Source: Methylobacterium sp. E-045 (GTDB lineage Bacteria; Pseudomonadota; Alphaproteobacteria; Rhizobiales; Beijerinckiaceae). Taken from it: a stretch of 64,000 nucleotides of DNA. Position 1 is the stretch's first letter; every line of letters begins with the position of its first letter. Position numbers and translations under genes: made by a program. This document shows positions 8,734 to 18,217 of the stretch, piece by piece. The notes below the pieces were generated by a model that was not told where the DNA came from, searched no databases, and worked only from the letters and a program-made list of their open reading frames with translations. The stretch spans positions 25,643-89,642 of the forward strand of contig NZ_JAKSYE010000014.1 in the NCBI RefSeq assembly GCF_022829685.1. The letters run 5' to 3'.

Positions 8734-10032
8734 TCAGGCGGCGGCCTGATCGAGGGCCTGGGCGATATCGGCGATCAGGTCCTCGGCATTCTCCAGGCCG
8801 ATGGAGAGGCGGACGGTCTCCGGGCCGACCAGGGCCGCGGCCTTGTCGGCATCGCTCAGCTGGCGGTGCGTCGTGGTGGCCGGATGGATCGCCAGGGATT
8901 TGATCTCGCCGATATTCACGAGGTGCGAAACGAGCTCCAGGCTCATGATGAACTTCACCGCCGCCGGCTGTCCGCCCTTGAGCGCGAAGGTGAAGATCGA
9001 TCCCGGCCCCTCCGGCACGTAGCGGGCGGCCAACGCCTCGCCCTCCTGGCCGGGGAGGGCGGGATAGCTCACCCATGCCACCGCCGGATGGTCCTTGAGG
9101 AAGGCGGCCACCGCCTTGGCGTTCGAGCAATGCCGCTTCATGCGCAGGGGCAGGGTCTCGATGCCGGTGAGCGTCAGGAACGCGTTCATCGGCGACAGGC
9201 CGGGGCCGAGATCGCGCAGGCCGAAGAGTCGACAGGCCACCGCGAAGCTGAAATCGGGGAAGCGGTCCGAGACGACGAGACCGTCGTAATCGGCCCAGGG
9301 CTCGGTGATGAGGTTGTAGCGCCCCGCCGCCGCCGGCCAGTCGAACGTGCCCGCGTCGCAGATGATGCCGCCGATGGTCTGGCCGGAGCCGCCGAGGAAC
9401 TTCGAGGTCGAGTGGAAGACGATGTCGGCGCCGTGCTCGATGGGGCGGATCAGGGCCGGGGAGGCGAGGGTGTTGTCCACCACCAGCGGCAGATTGTGGC
9501 GCTTGGCGACCTCGGCGATGCCGGCGATGTCCATCACCGTGGCGCAGGGATTGACGATCGATTCGCAGACGATGGCCTTCGTCTCCGGCGTGATCGCCGC
9601 CTCGAAATCGGCCGGCGTCAGGCCCTTGGCGAAGAGCGGCTTGAGGTCGTAGCGCGCGTCGAGGCGGTTCATCAGCCCCAGCGAGCCGCCGAACAGGCGC
9701 GGCGAGGCGACGTAGGCGTCGCCGCTCTTCATCAGCGTCATCAGCACGAGGAGGAGGGCCGACTGGCCCGACGAGACGGCCACGGCGGCCTTGGCGCCTT
9801 CCAGGGCGGCCACCCGGCGCTCCAGGGCGGCCACGGTGGGGTTCGAACCGCGCGAATAGGAGAAGCCGGTGCGCCGCATGGCGAAGATGTCGGCGGCCTG
9901 CTCGGTGGATTCGAACACGAAGCCGTTGGTGAAGTAGATCGGCTGGACGCGCGCGCCGGTGGCGGGGTCGGGGGCCGCGCCGGCATGGACGGCCTGGGTG
10001 GCGAAGCGGAGCGGGCGGGTCTCGGTGGCCAT
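8734..10032 (-). CDS. O-acetylhomoserine sulfhydrylase-family PLP enzyme (paralogue 2)
   Basis: A 432-residue Cys/Met metabolism PLP enzyme. PLP-lysine is Lys211 in HSTSKFLGGSG, with YSRGSNPT near 59-66 and VVDNTLASP in the cofactor site. MetY enzymes make homocysteine from O-acetyl- or O-succinyl-homoserine and sulfide. It is clearly diverged from the other copy at 10575-11855 (for example FTNGFVFES versus QTTSFVFDD), so substrate use may differ (thiol donors such as methanethiol, or O-acetylserine). It lies downstream of the lone receiver gene on the same strand, 35 bases away. Confidence 0.88.
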   Translation of the reverse strand: MATETRPLRFATQAVHAGAAPDPATGARVQPIYFTNGFVFESTEQAADIFAMRRTGFSYSRGSNPTVAALERRVAALEGAKAAVAVSSGQSALLLVLMTLMKSGDAYVASPRLFGGSLGLMNRLDARYDLKPLFAKGLTPADFEAAITPETKAIVCESIVNPCATVMDIAGIAEVAKRHNLPLVVDNTLASPALIRPIEHGADIVFHSTSKFLGGSGQTIGGIICDAGTFDWPAAAGRYNLITEPWADYDGLVVSDRFPDFSFAVACRLFGLRDLGPGLSPMNAFLTLTGIETLPLRMKRHCSNAKAVAAFLKDHPAVAWVSYPALPGQEGEALAARYVPEGPGSIFTFALKGGQPAAVKFIMSLELVSHLVNIGEIKSLAIHPATTTHRQLSDADKAAALVGPETVRLSIGLENAEDLIADIAQALDQAAA

Positions 10033-10067
10033 GATGGGCGTCGCGATCTTCGAAAGAGGTGTGACGG

Positions 10068-10466
10068 TCAGGCAGCGCGCCTGGCGAAGGCCCGCAAGGT
10101 CCGGACCAGGGTGGAGGGTGCGTAGGGTTTGGGGATGAACCGCGCGCCCTCAGGCATGTCGTGCGGCCCGGGCGTCCCCATGCCGGAGACGACGAGGACG
10201 GGGATCGTCGGCCAGCGGTGGGCGACGAGGCGGGCGAGGGCGAACCCGTCCATGGAGCCCTGCGGCATGTCCACGTCGGTCATCAGCAGGTCGATCTCCT
10301 CGTTCCGCTCCAGGATCGTCAGCGCCTTGTCGGCCTGCGGCGCCTCGAGGACGCGGAACCCCGCATCGACCAGGGTGTCGGCGGCCTCCATCAGGAGAAG
10401 GCCGTCGTCTTCCACCACAAGGATGACCGGGGGCTCCCCGGAGGTCTCGAAAGGATCATGCGTCAT
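10068..10466 (-). CDS. Stand-alone response-regulator receiver protein
   Basis: A 132-residue CheY-like receiver with no output domain. Acidic pocket Asp20/Asp21 (VVEDD), phospho-acceptor Asp64 (LLMTDVDMP), Ser/Thr switch in LVVSGMG and Lys113 in IPKPY are all present. Such proteins act in phosphorelays or by binding a partner. It sits between two sulfhydrylase genes, which is odd for a metabolic locus; a partner kinase is not adjacent. The hybrid LOV kinase at 1434 is the nearest histidine kinase, but a link is only a guess. Confidence 0.9.
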   Translation of the reverse strand: MTHDPFETSGEPPVILVVEDDGLLLMEAADTLVDAGFRVLEAPQADKALTILERNEEIDLLMTDVDMPQGSMDGFALARLVAHRWPTIPVLVVSGMGTPGPHDMPEGARFIPKPYAPSTLVRTLRAFARRAA

Positions 10467-10574
10467 GCGAAGCGAACGATCTGGATGAAGGAATAGTTCG
10501 CGGGGTAGTCCCCGTCCCCCCGAGCGTCAAGGTCGCGGGGAGGCGGGCAGGGCCGACGGTCGATTCCAATGAAA

Positions 10575-11855
10575 TCAAGCCTTTAAGGCCTGGTCGAGAT
10601 CCTCGATCAGGTCCGCCGGGTCCTCGATGCCGATGGAGAGGCGCACCACCTCCGGCCCGGCGCCGGCCGCGGATTTCTGCGCGTCGGTGAGCTGGCGGTG
10701 GGTGGTGGAGGCCGGGTGGATCACCAGCGAACGGGTGTCGCCGATATTCGCCACGTGGGAGAAGAGCTGCAGGTTGGCCACGAGCTTCACGCCGGCCTCG
10801 TAGCCGCCCTTGAGGCCGATGGTGAAGACCGCGCCCGAGCCCAGCGGCGTGTAGCGCCGGGCGAGCTGGTGGTACTTGTCGGTCTCCAGGCCCGGATAGC
10901 TCACCCAGTCCACCGCCGGATGGGTGCTGAGATGGGTGGCGACCTCGAGCGCGTTGTCGCAATGGCGCTGCATCCGCAGGGGCAGGGTCTCGATGCCGTT
11001 GAGGATCAGGAAGGCGTTGAACGGCGACAACGCCGGGCCGAGATCGCGCAGGCCCAGCACCCGGATGGCGATGGCGAAGCCGAAATTGCCGAAGGTCTCG
11101 GACAGGACCATGCCGGAATATTCGGGGCGCGGCTGCGACAGCATCGGGTAGCGGTCGTCGCCGGCCCAGGGGAAGGTGCCGCCGTCGACCACGAGGCCGC
11201 CGATGGAATTGCCGTGTCCGCCCAGAAACTTCGTCGCCGAATGCACGACGATGTCGGCCCCGTGCTCGAACGGGCGGATCAGGTACGGCGTCGCCATGGT
11301 GTTGTCGACGATGAGCGGGATCTTGTGGCGCCGGGCGATGACGCTCAGGGCCGCGATGTCGGTGATGACGCCGCCCGGATTGGCGATGGACTCACAGAAG
11401 ATCGCCTTGGTGCGCGGCGTGATCGCGCGCTCGAACGAGTCCGGATCGTCGGTATCGGCCCAGACCACGGTCCATCCGAAGCTCTTGTAGGAATGGTTGA
11501 ACTGGTTGATCGAGCCGCCATAGAGCTTGTTGGCCGCCACGAACTCGTCGCCCGGCTGCATCAGGGCGTGCATGGTGAGGAACTCGGCCGCGTGGCCCGA
11601 GGCCACCGCCACGGCGGCGGTGCCGCCTTCGAGCGCCGCGATGCGCTCTTCCAGCACCGCGTTGGTGGGGTTGGTGATGCGCGAATAGATGTTGCCGAAG
11701 GCCTGCAGCCCGAACAGCGAGGCGGCGTGGTCCACGTCGTCGAAGACGAAGGACGTGGTCTGGTAGATCGGGGTCGCGCGGGCGCCCGTGGTGGCGTCGG
11801 GAGCGGCGCCGGCATGGATCGCCAGCGTGTTGAAGCCTGGGATACGGTCGGTCAT
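10575..11855 (-). CDS. metY: O-acetylhomoserine sulfhydrylase
   Basis: A 426-residue PLP enzyme of direct sulfhydrylation: O-acetylhomoserine plus sulfide to homocysteine and acetate. PLP-lysine Lys209 is in [19 protein letters not shown] and [13 protein letters not shown] are classic MetY motifs. The start is at 11855, preceded by GGAGGAAG at ideal spacing; the frame extends upstream but without family similarity. No SAM-II riboswitch core could be found in the upstream 150 bases, although many alphaproteobacterial metY genes have one. Confidence 0.94.
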   Translation of the reverse strand: MTDRIPGFNTLAIHAGAAPDATTGARATPIYQTTSFVFDDVDHAASLFGLQAFGNIYSRITNPTNAVLEERIAALEGGTAAVAVASGHAAEFLTMHALMQPGDEFVAANKLYGGSINQFNHSYKSFGWTVVWADTDDPDSFERAITPRTKAIFCESIANPGGVITDIAALSVIARRHKIPLIVDNTMATPYLIRPFEHGADIVVHSATKFLGGHGNSIGGLVVDGGTFPWAGDDRYPMLSQPRPEYSGMVLSETFGNFGFAIAIRVLGLRDLGPALSPFNAFLILNGIETLPLRMQRHCDNALEVATHLSTHPAVDWVSYPGLETDKYHQLARRYTPLGSGAVFTIGLKGGYEAGVKLVANLQLFSHVANIGDTRSLVIHPASTTHRQLTDAQKSAAGAGPEVVRLSIGIEDPADLIEDLDQALKA

Positions 11856-12048
11856 CACTTCCTCCGGGGGCCGGCGGGCACGCACTGGCCGTCGTTCTAG
11901 CGCCTGTGCCGGGCCGGACGGAAGAGGTGCCATGCCCCCGTTCCGCTTAAACGAACAGAAGTTCTTTATGGCGGACGAGAGCCGTGGGTCAAGGGTGGGC
12001 ACTCGGCATTATGGCCGGGTCGGGGTGTCGCGAGGGCGGCGCGAACGT

Positions 12049-12175
12049 CCCTCCCCCCTCTGCGGGGGAGGGTGGTCGCGGAGCGACCGGGAGAGGGGAG
12101 CGACGCTTCCGGATAGACCGCTCCCCTTATCCGACCCGCTGACGCGGGCCACCTTCTCCCGCAGAGGGGAGAAGG
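12049..12175. repeat. Structured palindromic intergenic element (copy 1)
   Basis: The element fills most of the 389-base gap between metY and the transporter. It has four hairpins: CCCTCCCC/GGGGAGGG, GGTCGC-GGA-GCGACC, CCCGC-TGA-GCGGG and CCTTCTCC/GGAGAAGG, and the first and last arms can also pair with each other. The same architecture recurs three times at 18659-19166 with different but still complementary stems, so it is a dispersed REP-like family. No transposase gene is associated with it. Confidence 0.75.
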
Positions 12176-12244
12176 AGAGCGGCCGGCACGATCCTGCACG
12201 AATTCGCATGGAACTCGCCCGCGCCTGCGGCTATAGCGCCGCAT

Positions 12245-13531
12245 ATGCTCCAGCCCGCTCCGCCCCCTCCCGTCTCCGCCGCGAAGATCCTCATCGCCAG
12301 CTTCGTCGGCACGGCGATCGAGTTCTACGACTTCTACGTCTACGCCACGGCCGCCGCCCTGGTGATCGGGCCGATCTTCTTCTCGGCCGACGATCCCTCG
12401 GTGCAGACGCTGGCGGCCTTCGCCACCTTCTCCATCGCCTTCATCGCGCGGCCCCTGGGCGCGGCGTTCTTCGGGCATTTCGGCGACCGGGTCGGGCGCA
12501 AGGCGACGCTGGTGGCCTCGCTGATGATCATGGGCCTCTCCACCGTGCTCATCGGCTGCCTGCCGACCTATGCCACCGCCGGATGGTGGGCGCCCTTTGC
12601 CCTCTGCGTCCTGCGCTTCGGCCAGGGCATCGGCTTCGGCGGCGAATGGGGCGGCGCGGCCCTGCTGGCGGTGGAGAACGCCCCGCCGGGGCGGCGCGCC
12701 CTCTACGGCATCTTCCCGCAGCTCGGCGCGCCGGTGGGCTTCATCACCGCCAATCTCGGCTTCCTCGGCCTCGCGCTCGCCCTGACACCGGCCGATTTCC
12801 AGGCCTGGGGCTGGCGCATTCCGTTCCTCGCCTCCGCCGTGCTGGTGGGCGTGGGGCTCTATGTCCGGCTGAAGCTCACCGAGACGCCGGTGTTCAAGGC
12901 GGCGATGGAGAAGGCCGCCCCCGAGCGGGTGCCGCTGGCCGTCATCTTCACCAAATACATCAAGGCGACCCTGCTCGGCACCTTCGCCATGGTGGCCTGC
13001 TACGCGGTGTTCTACCTCTCCACCGTCTTCGCCCTGAGCTACGGCGTCTCGAAGCTCGGCTTCGACCGGCCGACCTTCCTGCTGTTCGAATGCGTCGCCG
13101 TGCTGTTCATGGGCTTAGGCATCCCGCTCTCGGGCTGGGCAGCCGACCGCTACGGCCGCCGCCCCGTCCTCCTCACCGGCCTCGCCTTCACCGCCTCGCT
13201 CGGCCTGCTCCTCGGCCCGATGCTGGGAAGCGGCCAGGGCGGCCTCGTCCTCGGCTTCCTGTGTCTGGGCCTCTTCGCCATGGGCTGGCTGTTCGGACCG
13301 ATGGGCGCCCTCCTGCCCGAGCTCTTCCCCACCCGCGTCCGCTACACCGGCGCCTCGGTGACCTACAACCTCGCCGGCATCCTGGGCGCCTCCGCCGCGC
13401 CGTATCTGGCGCAGCGGTTGTCGGACTGGGGCGGGATCGGTTGGGTGGGGTTGTATCTGGCTGTGGCGGCTGGGGTTAGTTTTGTGGCTGTGGCGCTGAT
13501 GGAGGAGACTGGGAAGACCGCTATCTCATGA
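12245..13531 (+). CDS. MFS transporter, metabolite:H+ symporter (MHS) family
   Basis: A 428-residue inner-membrane transporter with 12 predicted helices. MHS hallmarks are GTAIEFYDFYVYATAAAL in helix 1, GHFGDRVGRK in the loop 2-3, and RFGQGIGFGGEWGGAALL, which is close to ProP/KgtP/ShiA family sequences. The substrate is probably a carboxylate or compatible solute taken up with protons; it cannot be specified. The start ATG has a weak ribosome site. The last ~100 bases are G/T-rich and less biased in codon choice than the rest, next to the island that follows. Confidence 0.88.
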   Translation: MLQPAPPPPVSAAKILIASFVGTAIEFYDFYVYATAAALVIGPIFFSADDPSVQTLAAFATFSIAFIARPLGAAFFGHFGDRVGRKATLVASLMIMGLSTVLIGCLPTYATAGWWAPFALCVLRFGQGIGFGGEWGGAALLAVENAPPGRRALYGIFPQLGAPVGFITANLGFLGLALALTPADFQAWGWRIPFLASAVLVGVGLYVRLKLTETPVFKAAMEKAAPERVPLAVIFTKYIKATLLGTFAMVACYAVFYLSTVFALSYGVSKLGFDRPTFLLFECVAVLFMGLGIPLSGWAADRYGRRPVLLTGLAFTASLGLLLGPMLGSGQGGLVLGFLCLGLFAMGWLFGPMGALLPELFPTRVRYTGASVTYNLAGILGASAAPYLAQRLSDWGGIGWVGLYLAVAAGVSFVAVALMEETGKTAIS

Positions 13532-13597
13532 GACAAGTGAAACTGTTGGTGACGCCAAGCCATTGACTAGTGTATCGGTCACGAGAGAACATGGCTT

Positions 13598-16500
13598 CTA
13601 CTCGAAGCGTTCGTCACGGGCTTTGTCTCGCTGGGTCTCCCGCTGCCGCTCGCTGGCTGCTTCTCGTAAAATTTTGCCCTTCTCTTCGGCAACAAATTCC
13701 GCGAAGCCCTCAGTGGCGACATCCAACTCCGAGCTGTCGAGCAAAAGAGCATTCGCTTCCATTATAGCGGCTCGCGAATCGCTCCAGCGCATCGGTCGAA
13801 ACCTTCGAATAAATACGGCGAGGACACTTCTCGGATCGGGTGATTTCGCGAGAAGCGCTTTGGCATGATCTGACCAAACTAAAGGGCCGCCTTCTTTAGG
13901 GCGATGTGTGAATGAGACGAAAGAGGCTGCGAGAATATATCGAGCCTTCCATTCTTGATCGCACCAAATAACAAGCTTCTCGCAAGAAATTTCGTCTGCC
14001 GGATTTGGCCGATGACCACCAAGGTGATCGAATACATTAACATCTGTCCGCCCATCGTCCTCGTGCCCCGCAAACAGCGTATCTAGAACAGCGACTGGCT
14101 GAACGCTAAGTAGGGCCTTTAGCAGGTCGTCGTTCTCGAACGCGTAGGCCTCGCGCGCCGCTACCGCGGCACTCAGCCGCCCTGCGATTTCCGCGGCGAG
14201 TGGAGCAGCCTCGGGTCCTATCAGAGAAGCTCGCACAACCACCGCTAATTTGTAATCGTCACGCCGCTTTTCCTTTCGGAACCTTACGCTTCTCAGAAGC
14301 TCACGCCCGGCACTTAGCAGCTTAGGATCGTGCTGGAGTTTTCCCGATTTGTCTGCGTGAAAGCGCATGAAGAGAATATCCACCGCTACCTCTAGACCAT
14401 CAGGCCGCGCGGCAATGAGAAGGAGCAAATCTCTCAGTTCTTTGCCCGACAACTGCTCAGTCGCTCGGCCATTCGCCAAGCTCCGATAAACCCAAACCGG
14501 AACTTGATCTGAATTCAACGACCGCTTCAGCCGCTCGACGCTGCGATCATCGAGTCGAAGTGCCGACTGTAGTAAGGGGACAACGGCAATCATGTCGGAT
14601 TGATCAAGCGCAACGTCGAGCAGTTCATGTACTAGGTCGCGATCATTTTCCCAGATTTCGGCTAGGAAGCCCCTGAGCATGTTGATGTCACGCTGCTCCA
14701 GCGGAAGCTGTCCAAGACCGAGCATAAAGCTCGCCCAAGTGGCGCGCCGATCCTCGGATGCCTTGGCGAGGCCACCGCCGAACGCCCATGTCCTGTTGCC
14801 TCCACGAAGGAGGTCAGAAAGCAGCTCGGCAAAAATCTCTTTGTCTCCTGCTACCGCCTCGCCAAGCTCGGAGGCAACTGCCTCTTGCCGCTCGAACGTA
14901 TTCGTGATGTCGCCCTCAAGATGTATCTCCTCAAGATCGAGCCCCCCCAACCTATCTCCTAGAACGACTGCCCGGACGCGTGCGGGAAGGTTGGAAGGCT
15001 TCAAATCCGATAACAGACTAGCTAATCGAGAAGATCCGTCCTGAGTCAGACGGCTTTTGTCAAAACTCATTGTCTGGCTGCATGCAACCCAGCCTTCGCG
15101 CCAAAAGCCGTCAGCGGCGAACCGCCGAGATAAAATTTCAAGTTCACTATACATTTGCGCGGAGGTCCATAGGCCTCGAAAGTTTTCCGCAACCAACCCT
15201 CTGAGCTTGTCTTTGAGGTGTTCCTCAGTGAACGCCAGCCTTTCTAACATTTCGAGCGCACAACCGTACCATTGACGCACTTCTTCATCGCCCTTAGGCG
15301 AGTAGCCATAATCCCTAGACCGAGCACCAAATTCGAAAATATGTGAAGACGTAAAATGTGTCGCTTCCAGAACCTGACTTAGGGATAGCAGCCCAAGGCA
15401 TAGAACTTTTTCTTCACTCGATTTGAGCATTTTTTCGATAAATTCAAGCCTTTGATCTATAGAAGCGTGAGTTCCCGAAAGATGAATTGTGAATAACGAG
15501 ATAAAAATATCGGATGCTTCCTTGGCGTCACGCTCAACCGTGCTTTGCGTTGATGCTCGTGCTAGCAGTAATGCACTTCGTTCAAATAGGGACTTATCGT
15601 AAGCTAAGGAGTGCAGCAAAGATCCATGTCGGCGCCAAGCCGCGACTGCTACCTCAGGATCGCCATTGCCGAGCCGTTCAAGAGCGGCGAGCGTTGCTTC
15701 GGGCGACACGGGCGCGATATTCTCAAACATCGCGCCGCCGATTTCGCCATGAGCCCCCACGTCGCCCAGAAGGCCTGCGGGCGCGAGCCACCGTTCGACG
15801 ATAGCGACGGCACGAGGATGCTCATGAAGGAACGCCTGTCGCCGCGAGAAGGAACGGGCCAAGCGAGGCATTCCGCCTGTAACGAGTTGCTGGTCGATGA
15901 GGTCATACGGCGTGTCTTCGAGCGCGCGAGCTGCAAGTCGGTTCGCAATGGCATGCGGGAGCACAGCTCGCCATACGCCGCGCTGCTGGACAAGATCTCT
16001 TCGCAGCAACTCTCCAACATGCCGATAGAGCTCCCGAGGTTTTTGATCCGCCAGTAGAGCTAGGCGTGATAGTTCTACATCGTCGCCCGCCAGCGCTTCG
16101 CCTTCGAAAGAATATACCAACGAACAGACTTGAGCGGCGATAAGCAGGGCGTTGTCATGAACATGCCGTTGGCGAAAGAGGCGCTGGAAGAGTTCGTCGT
16201 CGGAAAGGCGCGCGATTGTTTCGGTACGCCCCACGGTCCCGGCAAGCGCAATCGCGATTCGCGCGTTGCCGCCAGATGCATCGGCGATGGTGCGGGCATT
16301 CACCTCGGACAGGTATGGGTAGCGCCGGCGGATCAGTTTCTCGATCAGCTCAGGTGATGAGGTATCAAGAGTGACAACTTGAGTTCCCTCGGGCTGGTCG
16401 TCGCGGACATCGTACTCAACGGTCAGGACGCTGACTGTACTATTAGCAGCCGCACATAGATCCGAAAGTCTATGGTGAAGTTCTATAGGACAGTTATCGA

Positions 16501-17395
16501 CAATTAATACTGCGCGCATGCGATTCGCCAGGAGGTCTGACGCCAGGCCCATCGGCTGTGGGTCCGGGTTGTCTGACATGTTGGTGTAAACGGCGAGCGA
16601 GGGCGCAAGAGGGCGTGATCCAATTCGGGCATCAAACAAGGCCTGAACCAGGCGAGTTTTGCCAACACCCGAAAGCCCCACCAAGCGCACTATCTTACCG
16701 TTTCGCATAAGGACATCACGTAGGACATCGATTGCGTCAATTACCGGCCGCGAAGTTATGCTGTGGTCAATACCGAGGTTAAGGCGCAGCTTGTCGTCGA
16801 GAAGGTATTCCGCTCCGACGTCCTCCGCTGGTCCGCTCCATGGTCCATAAGGACGCCAACCGACGAAGGCCCGGCCCACCCTTTCCTTTACCCACGTGAT
16901 TAAGCCGGGGTGGCACCGCACCCAGGTGGCTAAGCGAGTGCGGTCGTAGAAATCCGTGAATAGCTGATCGCGGTTTTCGACACCCGCAAGCGCCTCGCGT
17001 AATGCATTTCGCCGGCTGCGAAGAGCGATGTCGGCTGTAGAGCCATGAGAGCTGACTATAATATAGGCCCCAGCTCCGTCGGCCAGCTCCCGAATGACTG
17101 GCCGGATCGCACCCATTGGTCGCATCTCGGCCAGTATGTCAGCTCTGGCCATACTTGGGGTCTTAACTTGAAACCCCGTGGAGGCGCGGGGTAGAAAACC
17201 GTCGATGATTGTGCTTGCAGGCAAAGTGACACGTACGTCGAGGCCACCATCCGCCGCCGTCTGACTACCTCCCCATGTTACTGCAGCAGGAGATACCCCA
17301 CGCCTTGCTAGCTCGGCTTCACAAAGCCGCCCGACCAGTTCCCGAAGATCTCTATCGTTGAGTGCTGCTATTTCGTCAGCATTAACATCAAACAT
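13598..17395 (-). CDS. Mrr-like nuclease / STAND NTPase fusion (putative antiphage Avs-type sensor)
   Basis: A 1265-residue protein. N-terminal domain (about 1-130): a PD-(D/E)xK pattern with Glu26, DGGLDV (Asp53) and FQVK (Gln76-x-Lys78), the Mrr-type arrangement. Residues 210-390 are a P-loop ATPase: Walker A GLSGVGKT (240-247), Walker B AVLIVDN with Asp300, and a GGNARIAIAL segment typical of STAND helical subdomains. The remaining ~870 residues are helical and repeat-like with no transmembrane segment, suited to ligand sensing. Effector-STAND-sensor is the layout of bacterial Avs and NLR-like defence proteins; the role is inferred, not shown. Codon use is A/T-richer than its neighbours, and it stands alone between two core genes, which suggests horizontal acquisition. 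Confidence 0.8.
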   Translation of the reverse strand: MFDVNADEIAALNDRDLRELVGRLCEAELARRGVSPAAVTWGGSQTAADGGLDVRVTLPASTIIDGFLPRASTGFQVKTPSMARADILAEMRPMGAIRPVIRELADGAGAYIIVSSHGSTADIALRSRRNALREALAGVENRDQLFTDFYDRTRLATWVRCHPGLITWVKERVGRAFVGWRPYGPWSGPAEDVGAEYLLDDKLRLNLGIDHSITSRPVIDAIDVLRDVLMRNGKIVRLVGLSGVGKTRLVQALFDARIGSRPLAPSLAVYTNMSDNPDPQPMGLASDLLANRMRAVLIVDNCPIELHHRLSDLCAAANSTVSVLTVEYDVRDDQPEGTQVVTLDTSSPELIEKLIRRRYPYLSEVNARTIADASGGNARIAIALAGTVGRTETIARLSDDELFQRLFRQRHVHDNALLIAAQVCSLVYSFEGEALAGDDVELSRLALLADQKPRELYRHVGELLRRDLVQQRGVWRAVLPHAIANRLAARALEDTPYDLIDQQLVTGGMPRLARSFSRRQAFLHEHPRAVAIVERWLAPAGLLGDVGAHGEIGGAMFENIAPVSPEATLAALERLGNGDPEVAVAAWRRHGSLLHSLAYDKSLFERSALLLARASTQSTVERDAKEASDIFISLFTIHLSGTHASIDQRLEFIEKMLKSSEEKVLCLGLLSLSQVLEATHFTSSHIFEFGARSRDYGYSPKGDEEVRQWYGCALEMLERLAFTEEHLKDKLRGLVAENFRGLWTSAQMYSELEILSRRFAADGFWREGWVACSQTMSFDKSRLTQDGSSRLASLLSDLKPSNLPARVRAVVLGDRLGGLDLEEIHLEGDITNTFERQEAVASELGEAVAGDKEIFAELLSDLLRGGNRTWAFGGGLAKASEDRRATWASFMLGLGQLPLEQRDINMLRGFLAEIWENDRDLVHELLDVALDQSDMIAVVPLLQSALRLDDRSVERLKRSLNSDQVPVWVYRSLANGRATEQLSGKELRDLLLLIAARPDGLEVAVDILFMRFHADKSGKLQHDPKLLSAGRELLRSVRFRKEKRRDDYKLAVVVRASLIGPEAAPLAAEIAGRLSAAVAAREAYAFENDDLLKALLSVQPVAVLDTLFAGHEDDGRTDVNVFDHLGGHRPNPADEISCEKLVIWCDQEWKARYILAASFVSFTHRPKEGGPLVWSDHAKALLAKSPDPRSVLAVFIRRFRPMRWSDSRAAIMEANALLLDSSELDVATEGFAEFVAEEKGKILREAASERQRETQRDKARDERFE

Positions 17396-17582
17396 GGACT
17401 TGCGTCACAATTAGCGAACCATGAACCGGCGTAAAATACCCATCCAACTCGGACATCGATATTATCAACTCCTACTATTTGCCACGAATAAATTTGAATT
17501 GACATACATTTAAGAAAACCGAAAAATACAAATCGATTTAGTGCTGGGAAGGAGATTTACTTTATATACGATCTAAGCAACA
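17396..17582. other. A/T-rich spacer upstream of the STAND gene
   Basis: 187 bases much richer in A/T than the surrounding DNA, with runs such as GAATTGACATACATTTAAG and TTTACTTTATATAC. It presumably holds the promoter of the leftward nuclease-STAND gene and one edge of the acquired segment. I see no tRNA, integrase or clear direct repeat. Confidence 0.6.
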
Positions 17583-18134
17583 TTACCCCCGCTCAATCGT
17601 CAACCGCTGAACCCCCTTACCCCCCAAAACCGGCCGCTTCGAACTCAAGATCCGGGAATTCACCCCGGTCCAGCCGATCTCACCCGAGATCCGCCCGTAC
17701 TCGATCTTGGGGCAGCGGTTCATGATCACCTGGATTCCCGCCGCCTCGGCGCGGGCGGCGGCGGCATCGTCGCGGACGCCGAGTTGCATCCAGACGATCT
17801 TCGGCAGCACCGGCAGGGCGAGGGCCTCGTCCACGAGGCCGCCGGCCGCGTCGGAATTGCGAAAGATCTCGACCATGTCGACGGGGCCGGGGAGGTCGGC
17901 GAGGCGGGCGGCGACGGGCTTGCCGAGCAGCGTCTGCCCGGCGAGGCCGGGATTGACCGGGATCACGTCGTAGCCCCGCGAGAGCAGGTATTTCAGCACG
18001 ATCCAGCTCGGCCGGGCCGGGTTCGCGGACGCGCCCACGAGGGCGATGGTCTTCGTCTCCGTGAGGAGCCGGCGGATCAGCGCGTCGGGATAACGGTCGT
18101 GGCGGGACGGATCATGGCGGACGGGGTCGGTCAT
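17583..18134 (-). CDS. CoA-binding domain protein (YccU-like)
   Basis: A 183-residue protein with the Rossmann-type CoA-binding domain of the YccU/acyl-CoA synthetase alpha-like family: IALVGASANPARPSWIVLKY, YDVIPVNPG and a C-terminal RCPKIEYGRI. Its physiological role is not established. The start at 18134 (MTDPVRHD) is chosen over a longer frame whose N-terminus is Arg/Pro-rich and not family-like. Its 3' end meets the A/T-rich spacer of the STAND gene. Confidence 0.85.
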   Translation of the reverse strand: MTDPVRHDPSRHDRYPDALIRRLLTETKTIALVGASANPARPSWIVLKYLLSRGYDVIPVNPGLAGQTLLGKPVAARLADLPGPVDMVEIFRNSDAAGGLVDEALALPVLPKIVWMQLGVRDDAAAARAEAAGIQVIMNRCPKIEYGRISGEIGWTGVNSRILSSKRPVLGGKGVQRLTIERG

Positions 18135-18217
18135 CGGGACTCTTGCGTGACGGGCAGGTTCTTGCCTGACAGGGTCCGGACTTGTCCGCCATCGCGCCCC
18201 GTGCTGCAAGGCGAGCC

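Noticed and set aside
11856..12010. SAM-II riboswitch upstream of metY
   Set aside because: The conserved GATTTG and GTTAAA-type core and pseudoknot pairing were not found; only an imperfect GTTC/GAAC palindrome is present.
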